Shown one piece after another: positions 8,389 through 17,431 of a stretch of 43,909 bases of DNA (positions within the stretch are counted from its first letter, which is position 1; every line of letters starts with the position of its first letter). The position numbers were made by a program, and so were the translations under genes. Under the pieces are notes generated by a model. The model saw nothing but the letters and a program-made list of their open reading frames with translations. It was not told the DNA's origin and did no database searches. Source of the DNA: CAYVTV01 sp964526475 (GTDB lineage Bacteria > Bacteroidota > Bacteroidia > Bacteroidales > GCA-2748055); assembly GCA_964526475.1 (NCBI GenBank), contig CAZGKF010000028.1, forward strand, positions 1 to 43,909, written 5' to 3'.

Positions 8389-8958
8389 TTAATGCCTCAG
8401 GATTTTAAATGTTCCTTTTTCATCAAGTTTTATTAAAGCAGATGGAGAGTATTTTTTCCGGTCATTTCGCCTCCATTTAACGGTGTAATCTGCCAGACTT
8501 TTAATTTCTTCACTGATTTCGGGATAAATTGATGGTGAAGGTGTTCCACTAATATTTGCGGATGTCGAAACCAGTGGATTTCCCAACTTTCTGATAAGTT
8601 CCTGGCAGAAGTTATCAGATGTAATCCGGATCCCAATGCTTCCATCATCTGCGAGAATAGACGGAGCCATATTCCTTCCTTCGGGATAAATAATAGTTAG
8701 TGATTTATCGCTTACCTCTATAAGTTCCAGTGCTATTTCAGGAACAATTCTTAAATATTTATAAAGTTTTTCCTTATCATCCAATAAAACCAGCATGCTT
8801 TTAGAGTCATTCCTTTTTTTTATGGAATATATTTTCCTTACAGCAGATTCATTACATGCATCACATCCAAGGCCCCAGATTGTATCGGTCGGATATAAAA
8901 TAACACCACCTTTTCTCAGCACATCCATTGCTCTTGCTATATCATCCCTGTCTGTCAC
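8389..8958 (-). CDS. tsaC: L-threonylcarbamoyladenylate synthase (Sua5/YciO/YrdC family)
   Basis: Makes threonylcarbamoyl-AMP from threonine, bicarbonate and ATP, the first step of the tRNA t6A37 modification. The 189-residue YrdC domain has PTDTIWGL at 23-30, IKKRNDSKSM at 46-55 (the KxR-SxxM substrate motif) and LVSTSANISGTPSP near 130-143. There is no C-terminal Sua5 domain, so this is the short TsaC/YrdC form. Its start overlaps the stop of the upstream glycosyltransferase by 4 bases, so the two are translationally coupled. A YciO-type relative cannot be fully excluded, but the intact motifs favour the synthase. Confidence 0.88.
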   Translation of the reverse strand: MTDRDDIARAMDVLRKGGVILYPTDTIWGLGCDACNESAVRKIYSIKKRNDSKSMLVLLDDKEKLYKYLRIVPEIALELIEVSDKSLTIIYPEGRNMAPSILADDGSIGIRITSDNFCQELIRKLGNPLVSTSANISGTPSPSIYPEISEEIKSLADYTVKWRRNDRKKYSPSALIKLDEKGTFKILRH

Positions 8959-10073
8959 AGAAGTGCTGCATAAAGTTTCATCAACTGATTTATTGTAACC
9001 CGGGGTCTGAACTTTTTAACATGTTCCATACCTTCTTTTCTCATTTCCCTTTGCAGGTCGGAATTGCCCAGGACTTTCAGAATGGCATTCCCCAGTTCCT
9101 CAATATTAGCAGGGTCAATATATAAACTCCCTTTTCCGCCGGTTTCTTCCATACAACTTCCTTTTGAAGTTATCACGGGAATCTCTGAATTCAGGGCCTC
9201 AATAATTGGTATGCCAAAGCCTTCGAATGAGGAAGGGTAAACAAATAAAATTGAATTTCTGTAAATGGCGGGCAGGTCTTTCTGTGGGATGTTTTCAAAG
9301 AAATAAACATTCTTCACTTTGTTTTCAGCTAAAAAACGCACAACCTGATTTTTATAATTTGTGGGCTTACCTGCAACAACTACAGGAAGATTAATTTCAA
9401 ATTTTTGTATCGCTTTAAAGAGGCTTAGAAGATTCTTTCTTTTTTCAATTGTGCCAACATATAAGATGTATTCTTTAGGCAGGGAATACTTTTTTCTAAT
9501 CCTTTCAAGTTCTTCATTTTTCATTTTCTGAGCATAAAAGACAGGATCGCAGTCCTGATAGATCACTTCTATCCGGGATGGGTCAATCCCTGAAAAATGA
9601 ATTATATCTTTTTTGGTTTGATCGCTGATTGCTATAATGGCATCAGCTACCCCAACACTGCATTTGAATTTCTTTGTATAAATATATCTGTCTGCAGATT
9701 TATAAAAATCCGGGAATCGTAAAAAGATAAGATCATGTATGGTGATTATTTTTTTTCCTGAGAATTTTTTAATACCAAAGGGAAGTTCATTACTTAATCC
9801 GTGATAAATATCCAGGCTGTCTTTATTCAAAACAGCGTTTATGCCGTAAGAGCGCCATAAAAATGAGAGATGTTTGTAAAACAGCTTATCAGGGAATCTT
9901 AAAAAGGATTTCTCTGGCGGGAAACCATTAACACCTGTTACTTTTTTAGGATTGTAGAGAAAATATTCGTTATCGGGGTAAAAAATAGCAAGCTGATTAA
10001 TTATATTCCGGCTATAATTTCCAAGTCCTGAAAAATTATGAAAAGCTCTTTTTGCATCAAATCCAATCCGCAT
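8955..10073 (-). CDS. glycosyltransferase family 1 (GT4-type)
   Basis: A 372-residue GT-B fold glycosyltransferase, predicted to use an activated sugar nucleotide for polysaccharide or glycolipid synthesis at the cytoplasmic membrane face. The N-terminal half begins MRIGFDAKRAFHNFSGLGNYSRN, which has the GxGxY acceptor-side loop. The C-terminal donor half has YILYVGTIEKRKN near 200 and SSFEGFGIPIIEALNSEIPV near 285-305, which holds the EGFGIPxxE motif of GT4 enzymes. It is followed by tsaC with a 4-base overlap and preceded by dapD 12 bases upstream. Donor and acceptor are unknown; it does not sit in a visible polysaccharide locus. Confidence 0.88.
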   Translation of the reverse strand: MRIGFDAKRAFHNFSGLGNYSRNIINQLAIFYPDNEYFLYNPKKVTGVNGFPPEKSFLRFPDKLFYKHLSFLWRSYGINAVLNKDSLDIYHGLSNELPFGIKKFSGKKIITIHDLIFLRFPDFYKSADRYIYTKKFKCSVGVADAIIAISDQTKKDIIHFSGIDPSRIEVIYQDCDPVFYAQKMKNEELERIRKKYSLPKEYILYVGTIEKRKNLLSLFKAIQKFEINLPVVVAGKPTNYKNQVVRFLAENKVKNVYFFENIPQKDLPAIYRNSILFVYPSSFEGFGIPIIEALNSEIPVITSKGSCMEETGGKGSLYIDPANIEELGNAILKVLGNSDLQREMRKEGMEHVKKFRPRVTINQLMKLYAALL

Positions 10074-10085
10074 ATTATTCCGCGT

Positions 10086-10904
10086 TTAAACCGATATACT
10101 GTATTCTCTTAAAGCATCATTAAGGGAAGTTTTCAAATCAGTTGAAGGTTTTCTTTTTCCGATAATGAGTGCACACGGAACCTGATAATTTCCGGCAGGA
10201 TATTTTTTTGTATAACTTCCGGGGATAACAACCGAACGTGAAGGAACGATGCCCTTGTATTCAACAGGTTTATTCCCGGTAACATCAATTATTCGGGTAG
10301 ATATTGTAATAACCACATTTGCTCCCAATACAGCTTCTTTCTCAATCCGGGCGCCTTCCACGACAATACATCTCGATCCAATAAAACAGTTATCTTCAAT
10401 TATTACAGGTGCTGCCTGGACAGGCTCCAGAACTCCTCCAATTCCAACACCTCCGCTGAGATGAACGTTTTTGCCAATTTGTGCACAAGAGCCAACAGTT
10501 GCCCAGGTGTCAACCATTGTTCCTTCATCTACATATGCTCCGATATTTACATAGGAAGGCATCAGGATGACACCTTTCGCCAGAAAAGACCCATATCTGG
10601 CAACAGCATGGGGGACCACTCTTACTCCAAGATTATGGAATCCCTTTTTTAAAGGGATCTTATCATGAAATTCAAAAGGGGGAAGTTCTATTGTCTCCAT
10701 ATGCCGGATAGGGAAAAACAGAATTACGGCTTTTTTAACCCATTGATTTACTATCCATTCTCCATTAATATTCTCTGCAACTCTTAGTTCCCCTTTATCA
10801 AGAAGATCAATAGTATGCCTTATTGCATTCTGAATTTTTTCGGTTTTCAGTAATTCCCTGTTTTCCCATGCTTCTTCAATTAATGGCTTGTAATTATTAA
10901 TCAT
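10086..10904 (-). CDS. dapD: 2,3,4,5-tetrahydropyridine-2,6-dicarboxylate N-succinyltransferase
   Basis: Catalyses the succinylation step of lysine/meso-diaminopimelate synthesis using succinyl-CoA. The 272-residue length matches the family. An N-terminal helical part (to about 100) is followed by a left-handed beta-helix of hexapeptide repeats (about 105-215), including LMPSYVNIGAYVDEGTMVDT, SCAQIGKNVHLSGGVGIGGV and IIEDNCFIGSRCIVVEGA. The tail contains VPCALIIGKRKPST. The start overlaps nothing; a -7-like box lies at 10925-10932. It indicates that this organism makes DAP by the succinylase branch, in keeping with the meso-DAP ligase Mpl later in the window. Confidence 0.95.
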   Translation of the reverse strand: MINNYKPLIEEAWENRELLKTEKIQNAIRHTIDLLDKGELRVAENINGEWIVNQWVKKAVILFFPIRHMETIELPPFEFHDKIPLKKGFHNLGVRVVPHAVARYGSFLAKGVILMPSYVNIGAYVDEGTMVDTWATVGSCAQIGKNVHLSGGVGIGGVLEPVQAAPVIIEDNCFIGSRCIVVEGARIEKEAVLGANVVITISTRIIDVTGNKPVEYKGIVPSRSVVIPGSYTKKYPAGNYQVPCALIIGKRKPSTDLKTSLNDALREYSISV

Positions 10905-10924
10905 ATGTACAAACTTTAAAATAT

Positions 10925-10956
10925 CAAATGTAAAAGATAAACGTGAAAGAAAAAAA
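10925..10956 (-). promoter_or_regulatory. candidate promoter of dapD
   Basis: On the minus strand, TACATTTG (10932-10925) matches TAnnTTTG. TTTT occupies the expected -33 position (10956-10953), 20 bases upstream. The predicted start is near 10918, about 14 bases before the dapD ATG. Confidence 0.5.
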
Positions 10957-10967
10957 CGGAAGGGTTC

Positions 10968-11795
10968 TTATCCTCTTCTCTTTTTTTGTATAATTCTTAA
11001 TGTGAAGTTTAGCAAAAGAAAAATAAGGGCAAGACAGAAGATAATGGATGCTCCGCTTGGTATATTGAGGAAATATGAAATGATAAGTCCGGAAAAGGAC
11101 CCTGTAAAACCAAAAATAATTGAATAAAGTATAATTCTGCGAAAATCATTGGTAAAAAGATTGGCGGTATTTTGTGGAATGGTAAGAAGGGAAATTACAA
11201 GAATAATCCCTGCTATTTTAATACTTAATACAATGGTAAGAGCCACAAGTGCCATCATAAAATAATTGATAATATTTACAGGGGCGTTTCTGGTCAGAGC
11301 AAACTGCTCATCAAAAGCAATATATATAATTAACCTGTGATAGTAGTAAAAGAAGATGAGGAGAAATATTGTCAGAGCCAGCAAAGGATATAAATCTGCT
11401 GGCCCAACCGTTATAATATTACCAAATAAATAAGTAATAAGATTAGGGGAATATCCGGGTGTAAGATAAATAAAAATTATCCCGATTGCCATTCCCAGAG
11501 ACCACAAGATGGCTATAACAGAATCATTACGCATATCTGCCTTTTTTGTAAAAAACTCAACTCCCATTGCTGAAATAATTGAAAAAAATACGGCTCCGGT
11601 TACAGGATTAATACCAAAGTAATATCCGAGTCCGATCCCTCCAAATGAGGCATGTGTAATTCCCCCGCTGATGAAAACAATTCTTCTTGAAACTATATAG
11701 GTCCCGATAATACCACAACAAACCGAAGCAAGTATTGCAGCGAGAACAGCATTTTGAAAAAACCCGAAACCAAACAGACTAAAAAATGATTCCAT
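10968..11795 (-). CDS. znuB: metal ABC transporter permease (ABC-3 family, zinc-type)
   Basis: The 275-residue inner-membrane permease of a Zn/Mn ABC importer. It has about eight hydrophobic segments, starting with FFQNAVLAAILASVCCGIIGTYIV and including the family stretch ISGGITHASFGGIGLGYYFG near 42-61. It is the last gene of the yidD-znuA-znuC-znuB run and begins 2 bases after the ATPase stop. The ABC-3 family handles zinc, manganese or iron. I favour zinc because of the His-rich loop in the partner binding protein. Confidence 0.9.
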   Translation of the reverse strand: MESFFSLFGFGFFQNAVLAAILASVCCGIIGTYIVSRRIVFISGGITHASFGGIGLGYYFGINPVTGAVFFSIISAMGVEFFTKKADMRNDSVIAILWSLGMAIGIIFIYLTPGYSPNLITYLFGNIITVGPADLYPLLALTIFLLIFFYYYHRLIIYIAFDEQFALTRNAPVNIINYFMMALVALTIVLSIKIAGIILVISLLTIPQNTANLFTNDFRRIILYSIIFGFTGSFSGLIISYFLNIPSGASIIFCLALIFLLLNFTLRIIQKKRRG

Positions 11796-11797
11796 AA

Positions 11798-12559
11798 CTA
11801 CCGGTGTTTATGTTCTTCCAGTACCCGGTGAGGTACTTTCCCGTGAGTAATAATATCGATGGGGCAATTATAAACCTTTAATTGTTCTGAAGTTATGATG
11901 TTGGAATTATGGTAATGTAATTCTCCATTAACACATGCAATGGTTTTAATATACCCTGAAATAATACCTACATCATGCGAAACCAGTAGAATAGCCATTT
12001 TTTTATTTAATTCCGGCAGAAACTCATATAATTCACTTTCAAACCTGTTGTCAACATAGGTTGCCGGTTCATCAAGAATAAGTAATGAAGGTGATGATAC
12101 AATAGCGCGTGCAAGAAATACCCTTTGAAGCTGACCTCCTGAAAGTTCACCAATATGAGTGTTTATACTGGCATCCATCCCGGTTAATTTAAGAATTTCT
12201 TTAACCTTTTCCTTGTCGCCTTTGTTATAGCGATAATAAAAACGTCCCGGAGGCATAAGGCCTGAGAGTATAACTTCCCTGACTTTAATCGGGAATTTCT
12301 TATCCGTTTCATTGTACTGGGGGAGATAACCGATACTTCCCCTGCGATTTTTATATAAGAGGTCTTTATGGAAAACTACTTCTCCTTTATAAGGTTTTAA
12401 AAGTCCAAGAATAACTTTAAGGAGTGTAGTTTTGCCACCACCATTGGGGCCTATAACACCTATGAAATCCTTGTCATTAATTACAAAATTCACATCTTTC
12501 AACACTATATTTTCACCATATCCGGCGTCAACAGAAACTATTTCAATTAATCTTTTCAT
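11798..12559 (-). CDS. znuC: metal ABC transporter ATP-binding protein (zinc-type)
   Basis: The 253-residue ATPase of the same importer. Walker A is GPNGGGKT at 37-44, the Q-loop is at Q81 (LPQYNE), the signature LSGGQLQR at 139-146, Walker B LLILDEP at 159-165 and the switch histidine H195 in LLVSHD. All motifs are intact. Its start overlaps the stop of znuA by 4 bases and the permease follows after 2 bases, so the three are tightly coupled. The C-terminal tail (about 215-253) is somewhat longer than in minimal ZnuC and contains histidines. Confidence 0.92.
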   Translation of the reverse strand: MKRLIEIVSVDAGYGENIVLKDVNFVINDKDFIGVIGPNGGGKTTLLKVILGLLKPYKGEVVFHKDLLYKNRRGSIGYLPQYNETDKKFPIKVREVILSGLMPPGRFYYRYNKGDKEKVKEILKLTGMDASINTHIGELSGGQLQRVFLARAIVSSPSLLILDEPATYVDNRFESELYEFLPELNKKMAILLVSHDVGIISGYIKTIACVNGELHYHNSNIITSEQLKVYNCPIDIITHGKVPHRVLEEHKHR

Positions 12560-13428
12560 AATTGGTTATCAAGTTCTTTTAACTTATGGCCGATAAATAA
12601 AATCTGATCATACCAGTTTTCGTCAAGTGGGTCAATCTGAATAATACTTCCGTTTATTTCCCTTGCAATAGCGCGGGCATTTTCGATACTAAATTCCTTT
12701 TGAATAAAAATGGAATGGAGTTTCTTTTCCCTTGCTATATTCACGATTTTCTGCATATAAGCAGGCGGTGGAGTTTTTCCCTCGAATTCAACCGGTATTT
12801 GTTCCAGTTCGTAGTCTCTTGCCAGATATCCAAGAGCCGGATGAAAAATAAGGAATGATCTGTTTACAAGCTGATCAAATAATTCGGCAAGTATGCTGTC
12901 GGCCTGGTTTATTTCCTGAAGAAGTTCATGGTATCCGGCAGTAAACAGGATTGAATTGTCAGGATATACTTCACAAAGTGCTTTTAATGTATTTTCAGCC
13001 AAAATTTTCATTGTTTTTGGAGAAACCCAAATGTGAGGGTCAGCCCCATAATGGGAGTGGTCTCCATGGTCATATTCGGTAGTGATCAGGTCAATTCCTT
13101 CAGAAAGGTCAGCAATGGTATTTTGATTGCCATATCTTGCGTATTTCCTTTTCCAGATATCCTCGAAGGCAAGATGACCGGTAATAAGAAAAACACGTGA
13201 TTCTTCCAGCATTTTCATTTGTGAAGGACTAATCTCATAGGTTTCAGGAGATGCTCCTGGAGGAACAAGTACATTCACATAATATAAATCCCCGGCAATT
13301 TTATTTATAAGGTATTTTTGAGGAGGGATGCTCACGGAAATAATCTCTTTACCTGAATCTACTGCTAAACGGCAACTCCCAATAGAAACTGAGAAAAGAA
13401 ATAATGGCAATAAATATTTCATTATCAT
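12556..13428 (-). CDS. znuA: zinc ABC transporter substrate-binding lipoprotein
   Basis: Cluster A-I metal-binding protein, 290 residues, predicted to be a lipoprotein (lipobox ...SIGSC, C19) that delivers metal to ZnuBC. Likely ligands are H85 (TGHLAFED), H132 (DPHIW), H196 (FHPALGYL) and D266. A short His/Asp loop with H121, H124 and H126 precedes H132, as in zinc-specific ZnuA proteins. The open frame reaches back to 13620 but that part is antisense-free overlap with yidD and lacks a signal sequence, so I place the start at ATG 13428 (or ATG 13422, two codons later). It follows yidD by 25 bases. Manganese is the main alternative substrate. Confidence 0.9.
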   Translation of the reverse strand: MIMKYLLPLFLFSVSIGSCRLAVDSGKEIISVSIPPQKYLINKIAGDLYYVNVLVPPGASPETYEISPSQMKMLEESRVFLITGHLAFEDIWKRKYARYGNQNTIADLSEGIDLITTEYDHGDHSHYGADPHIWVSPKTMKILAENTLKALCEVYPDNSILFTAGYHELLQEINQADSILAELFDQLVNRSFLIFHPALGYLARDYELEQIPVEFEGKTPPPAYMQKIVNIAREKKLHSIFIQKEFSIENARAIAREINGSIIQIDPLDENWYDQILFIGHKLKELDNQL

Positions 13429-13453
13429 AAACTTAAATGTTAAAATCCGGATT

Positions 13454-13759
13454 TCACTTTCCCTGATCTGCAAGGAAGCTTTTTTTTGGAGGTACCGGAT
13501 CGTAACCATGACCACCAAAAGGATGGCAGCGAATAATTCTTTTAAACGATAAAAAAAGCCCGAAAAACACCCCATGTGTTTTAAGCGCATGGATAGCATA
13601 TTCCGAACAACTCGGTACAAATCTGCATGATCCAGGAAATAAAGGAGAAATAAGATATTGATATATCCTTACGGGTAAAATCAATAATCCTGTAAAAAAT
13701 TTATTAAAGACACGTCTTAAAAATCCTGCAGATAAGACTATATTTTTCTTTTTCATCAT
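13454..13759 (-). CDS. yidD: membrane protein insertion efficiency factor YidD
   Basis: A small (101-residue) membrane-associated protein that aids YidC-dependent insertion. The full family signature is present: LPVRIYQYLISPL at 29-41, GSCRFVPSCSEYA at 43-55, a hydrophobic helix (about 63-77), then IIRCHPFGGHGYDPVP at 75-90. In many bacteria yidD sits between rnpA and yidC; here it heads the zinc-uptake operon instead, 25 bases before znuA. Confidence 0.93.
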   Translation of the reverse strand: MMKKKNIVLSAGFLRRVFNKFFTGLLILPVRIYQYLISPLFPGSCRFVPSCSEYAIHALKTHGVFFGLFLSFKRIIRCHPFGGHGYDPVPPKKSFLADQGK

Positions 13760-14064
13760 CTATAATAATATTCACTGATCACAACAATCAGATACTGATA
13801 TTTTATTATTTACTTGTAAAATCTTTATTCAGGTAAGATATTTTCATAGGAATAGATTTTTGATTATCTCAAATCTGTTTTTGCAACCTACTTGCAAATG
13901 TAATAAATGCCTGTCAATTTAGAATATTTCTAATTTAATTTTTAAAAACTTATTCCCATCTTTGCAGGCTTAACAGGGAAAGTGTTTTCTCGTGTTTAAT
14001 TTAAGGAAACATTGCATTACCAAGAAGTTTTTGTTTTTAAGTTTAAATTAAAACCAACTTTAAT
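13760..14064. other. divergent intergenic region between yidD and the first phosphofructokinase
   Basis: AT-rich with no coding frame. For the minus strand, CAAATGTA at 13895-13902 reads TACATTTG (a -7-like box) but lacks a clear -33. For the plus strand, CATCTTTG at 13957-13964 is a one-mismatch -7 box about 100 bases before the phosphofructokinase ATG. I see no riboswitch or repeat. Confidence 0.4.
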
Positions 14065-15288
14065 ATGAAAGATTCAGTAGCTATTTTATGTGCGGGTGGG
14101 CCGGCTCCGGGAATAAATACAGTAATTAGTTCAGTTACCAAGATTTTCCTTAATAACGGATATCAGGTTATTGGATTGAACGGCGGGTATAAATCTCTTT
14201 TGGCTGATGAACCGGCATATGATTATCTTGATTTTGACTATGCCGATCAGATATACAGCAGGGGAGGATCAGCGCTTAAGATGAGTCGTTATAAGCCCAA
14301 AGATGATGAATTCAAAACGGATTTCTTTAAAAAGAATAATGTAAAACTTTTAGTTACAATTGGGGGTGATGATACAGCTTCTACAGCTAACCGGCTTACA
14401 AAGTATCTGACTGAAAAGAAACTGGCTGTGTCGAGTATTCATGTTCCCAAAACTATTGATAACGATCTCCCTCTTCCTGAAGGAACGCCTACTTTTGGTT
14501 ATCATTCTGCCAAAGAAGAGGGTGTAAGGATAGCCAGGACTATATACGAAGATGCCAGGACATCCGGAACATGGTTTGTTGTTTCAGCTATGGGAAGGGA
14601 AGCAGGGCACCTTGCTTTCGGGATAGGAACTGCATGTCATTTTCCTATGATTGTGATACCGGAGATGTTCAATAAAACTAAAATTTCTTTTGAGAAAATA
14701 ACCAACCTCGTGATTTCTTCCATGGTAAAAAGAAGATTACTCGGAATTGATTATGGGGTAGCCATTATTTCTGAAGGTGTTTTTCATTTTATGAATGACG
14801 AAGAAATCATTGAGACCGGCATTAACTTCACATATGATGAGCATGGACATCCGGAGCTTGGGAATGTCAGTAAGTCACATATTTTTAACATGCTTACTCA
14901 GCAGAAGCTCAGAGACTTGCGAATTAGAGTAAAAAGCCGGCCCAATGAGATGGGATATGAGTTACGATGCTGCCGTCCTATTGCTTATGACCTTTCATAT
15001 GCAACAAGGTTGGGTCTGGGCGTATATAAACTTTTTAAACAGGGGCTTACCGCTTGTATGGTTACTGTAGGAAGAGACGGGAAAATAACTCCGCTTTTCT
15101 TAAATGATGTGGCTGATGAAAAGGGAAAAATATTACCCAGACTGGTTAATCCGGAAAGTGAAACAGTGCAGCTAATTTACAGAAATAATTTGCATTTTAT
15201 CACCAAAGCTGATTACCGCGGGGCCAGGAAGTATGTTAAAAATCCTGAAGAATATAACTTTTTTAATATTCTTAACTGGGAAGAATAG
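14065..15288 (+). CDS. 6-phosphofructokinase, pyrophosphate-type residues (paralog 1)
   Basis: Phosphorylates fructose 6-phosphate in glycolysis, 407 residues. The phosphoryl-donor loop is GGPAPG at 11-16. The donor-specificity motif reads GGDDT at 100-104 and the substrate motif PKTIDND at 128-134, with K129. In ATP-dependent enzymes these positions are usually Gly (GGDGS and PGTIDND). Asp plus Lys at these positions is the established mark of PPi-dependent enzymes, which are reversible. The remaining family motifs (SAKEEGVRIAR, MGREAGHLA near 172) are intact. It is the first of two phosphofructokinase genes in tandem, separated by 88 bases. The two proteins are clearly divergent from each other, so this is not a recent duplication. 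Confidence 0.93.
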   Translation: MKDSVAILCAGGPAPGINTVISSVTKIFLNNGYQVIGLNGGYKSLLADEPAYDYLDFDYADQIYSRGGSALKMSRYKPKDDEFKTDFFKKNNVKLLVTIGGDDTASTANRLTKYLTEKKLAVSSIHVPKTIDNDLPLPEGTPTFGYHSAKEEGVRIARTIYEDARTSGTWFVVSAMGREAGHLAFGIGTACHFPMIVIPEMFNKTKISFEKITNLVISSMVKRRLLGIDYGVAIISEGVFHFMNDEEIIETGINFTYDEHGHPELGNVSKSHIFNMLTQQKLRDLRIRVKSRPNEMGYELRCCRPIAYDLSYATRLGLGVYKLFKQGLTACMVTVGRDGKITPLFLNDVADEKGKILPRLVNPESETVQLIYRNNLHFITKADYRGARKYVKNPEEYNFFNILNWEE

Positions 15289-15376
15289 GAAGAATTCCTT
15301 TTACTATTGAATTTCTGCCTTAATTAGTTTAATTTTATGTGCAATTAAAAGGTTAAATTAATAAGTTCAAGATATT

Positions 15377-16585
15377 ATGGCAGAAATAAAAAGAAAAAAG
15401 GGGACCATTGCAATTCTCACTGGCGGTGGGGATGTACCTGGATTAAATCCGGCCATCAGGGCAATTACAATCAGGGCTTTAAGAGAAAACTACCAGGTAA
15501 TAGGCCTCAGAAGAGGCTGGGCAGGGTTGACTGAAGTTATCAGGAAAAAAGATGCCGATAACAGCAGTAAATTCATGTTTCTTACGGAGGAGATTGTAAA
15601 TAAAGCCGGAAGAACCGGCGGTACTTTCCTGCATACCTCCAGAACACGACCCAGCCATATTCCCAAAGATCAGGTTCCTGAACATCTTCAGGATAAATAT
15701 AACAAGGAAATAAATGATCTTACACCTGAAATCCTGAAAAATCTTGATTTTCTTGGTGTGGATTTTTTAATTCCAATAGGAGGTGATGACACGCTCTCCT
15801 ATGGAGTTAGATTGTACCAGGAAGGGGTAAAGATAATTGCTATACCTAAAACCATGGATAACGATGTTCCCGGAACCGATTATTGTATTGGGTTCAGTAC
15901 ATGCGTTACAAGGACCATCAGTATGACTAACACATTAAGAACCTCTGCCGGTTCCCATGAAAGAATTCTTGTACTTGAAGTTTTTGGCAGATATGCTGGT
16001 TTTACTGCTATGTTACCAACTATGGCAGGAGCAGCAAACAGGTGTGTAATTCCTGAGTATAAATTTGATATAGAGAAACTTACAAAGTTACTTGTGGAGG
16101 ACAGGGAACGTAATCCCAGCAAATACAGTGTTGTTTTGGTTTCTGAAGGAGCAACTTTTGAGGGTATGGAAGAAATGATTTTCCGAAATATGGAAAAGGA
16201 TATGTATGGCCATGCAAAACTGGGGGGAATTGGTGAAGCAGTTAGTGAAAACATAAAAAATCATTCCGCCGTTTATTCAAAAGGTAAAAGAATCAATGTT
16301 ATAAACCAGCAGTTAGGCTACCTGGTAAGAGGTGGTGATCCGGATGCTATAGACTCTATTGTTCCGATGGCATATGGAAATCTCGCTCTTGATCTGATTT
16401 TAAAAGGAATTCATGGACGCCTTGTTGTGTTGAGGAACGGGAGATATGATAATGCGCCTTTGGATGTTGTGACTTCTTCGAAAAAATTAGTTGATGTCAG
16501 AAAGCATTATAACATAGAAAGACTAAGGCCACATTATAAAAGTTTTGAGTTCCAGCCATTATTTATCATGACGGGAAGTTCCTGA
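15377..16585 (+). CDS. 6-phosphofructokinase, pyrophosphate-type residues (paralog 2)
   Basis: Second phosphofructokinase, 402 residues. The donor loop is GGGDVPGLN at 16-24. GGDDT is at 135-139 and PKTMDNDVPGTDYC at 157-170, again with Asp and Lys at the two donor-specificity positions, suggesting use of PPi. Other motifs: RTGGTFLHTSR at 79-89 and EVFGRYAGFTA near 205. It is longer than short bacterial PfkA (about 320) and has an insertion (about 85-115) before the GGDDT strand. It follows paralog 1 on the same strand after 88 bases and may be co-transcribed. It is convergent with a SPOR lipoprotein gene. Confidence 0.92.
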   Translation: MAEIKRKKGTIAILTGGGDVPGLNPAIRAITIRALRENYQVIGLRRGWAGLTEVIRKKDADNSSKFMFLTEEIVNKAGRTGGTFLHTSRTRPSHIPKDQVPEHLQDKYNKEINDLTPEILKNLDFLGVDFLIPIGGDDTLSYGVRLYQEGVKIIAIPKTMDNDVPGTDYCIGFSTCVTRTISMTNTLRTSAGSHERILVLEVFGRYAGFTAMLPTMAGAANRCVIPEYKFDIEKLTKLLVEDRERNPSKYSVVLVSEGATFEGMEEMIFRNMEKDMYGHAKLGGIGEAVSENIKNHSAVYSKGKRINVINQQLGYLVRGGDPDAIDSIVPMAYGNLALDLILKGIHGRLVVLRNGRYDNAPLDVVTSSKKLVDVRKHYNIERLRPHYKSFEFQPLFIMTGSS

Positions 16586-16652
16586 TATAATAAGATTATG
16601 ATCTGATATTTGATGTTTTAAAAGGAACTTTTTATTCCAGGTCGTCTTCTCC

Positions 16653-17120
16653 TCATCTTTTTACATAAACCCAGGCTGTACTGATCACTTTCTCTCTTGC
16701 AAGCCTGTATGCTTCAAGAGCCTGTTTAAAATCAGTATAAGTACCTGATGTAACCAGAGTGTAATAGTCCTGCCCGTCAATCAGTCTGCCTTCATATCCA
16801 TGAGACTTTATTTCAGAGGCATACTTTTCAGCATTCCGCGGATTTTTGAAACTCCCTACTATAACATAATAACCTTTTTCTATTTTCTGCGACTTCGGGG
16901 CTTCCTTTAATTGTTCCATCTCTTTTTCATATTGCTCGCGCAACATATTGAGTTCCTGTAAATGCATCAGTGAATCTTCCCTTATCTTTTGCTTTAGCAT
17001 CAGATTAGTCAATTGCAACTCCTCGGCATTATCCTTGCCTCCAAACCATTCCTTTACTTTCGTACAGGAAGAAAAAGCAATAAAAGCAAAAACTATTAAA
17101 AAAATTACCGGATTTTTCAT
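16653..17120 (-). CDS. SPOR-domain lipoprotein
   Basis: A 155-residue predicted lipoprotein: hydrophobic signal with lipobox FSSC (C19), then a charged, probably coiled-coil segment (about 35-75), then a SPOR domain (about 83-155) starting GYYVIVGSFKNPRNAEKYA and ending with a conserved basic tail. SPOR domains bind denuded peptidoglycan glycan at division sites or elsewhere in the sacculus, so this is likely an envelope/cell-wall protein in the periplasm. It stands alone on the minus strand; the particular partner is unknown. Confidence 0.85.
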   Translation of the reverse strand: MKNPVIFLIVFAFIAFSSCTKVKEWFGGKDNAEELQLTNLMLKQKIREDSLMHLQELNMLREQYEKEMEQLKEAPKSQKIEKGYYVIVGSFKNPRNAEKYASEIKSHGYEGRLIDGQDYYTLVTSGTYTDFKQALEAYRLAREKVISTAWVYVKR

Positions 17121-17431
17121 GACTGCTGGTTTTAATATTTAAAAAATTCAAGAATCATTAATTCAGCAAATTACATAATTTTTAGCATTTTTTCTCATCG
17201 CCGGGAAAAAAGATTTAAACATTGTTAATTGCTCATGCAGAATTCTATTTAATAATAGCATATTGATTATATGTTAATAAATGTCAAAAGATTTGTAAAT
17301 CTTCCATTTTTGAATGTTTTTGGTCAGATGCAGGGGAATTTTCAAAATATTTTACTTATTACCACTGTTCCCTATATTTCTTTATGTCACCAAATAATCC
17401 TAAATTTGTCTTTAAATAAAATCCTTCAATT
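17121..17431. other. divergent intergenic region (SPOR lipoprotein / DHODH-like gene)
   Basis: Non-coding and AT-rich. It holds a 14-bp palindrome AGATTTGTAAATCT (17289-17302), a possible operator or small hairpin. The promoter-like box TAAATTTG at 17401-17408 has TTTC at the -33 position (17377-17380, 20-base spacer) and suits the downstream plus-strand gene. Nothing else is recognisable. Confidence 0.45.

Noticed and set aside
12556..13620. A 354-residue znuA with an N-terminal extension
   Set aside because: The extra 64 residues overlap yidD in another frame and lack a signal peptide; the lipoprotein start at 13428 or 13422 is far better.
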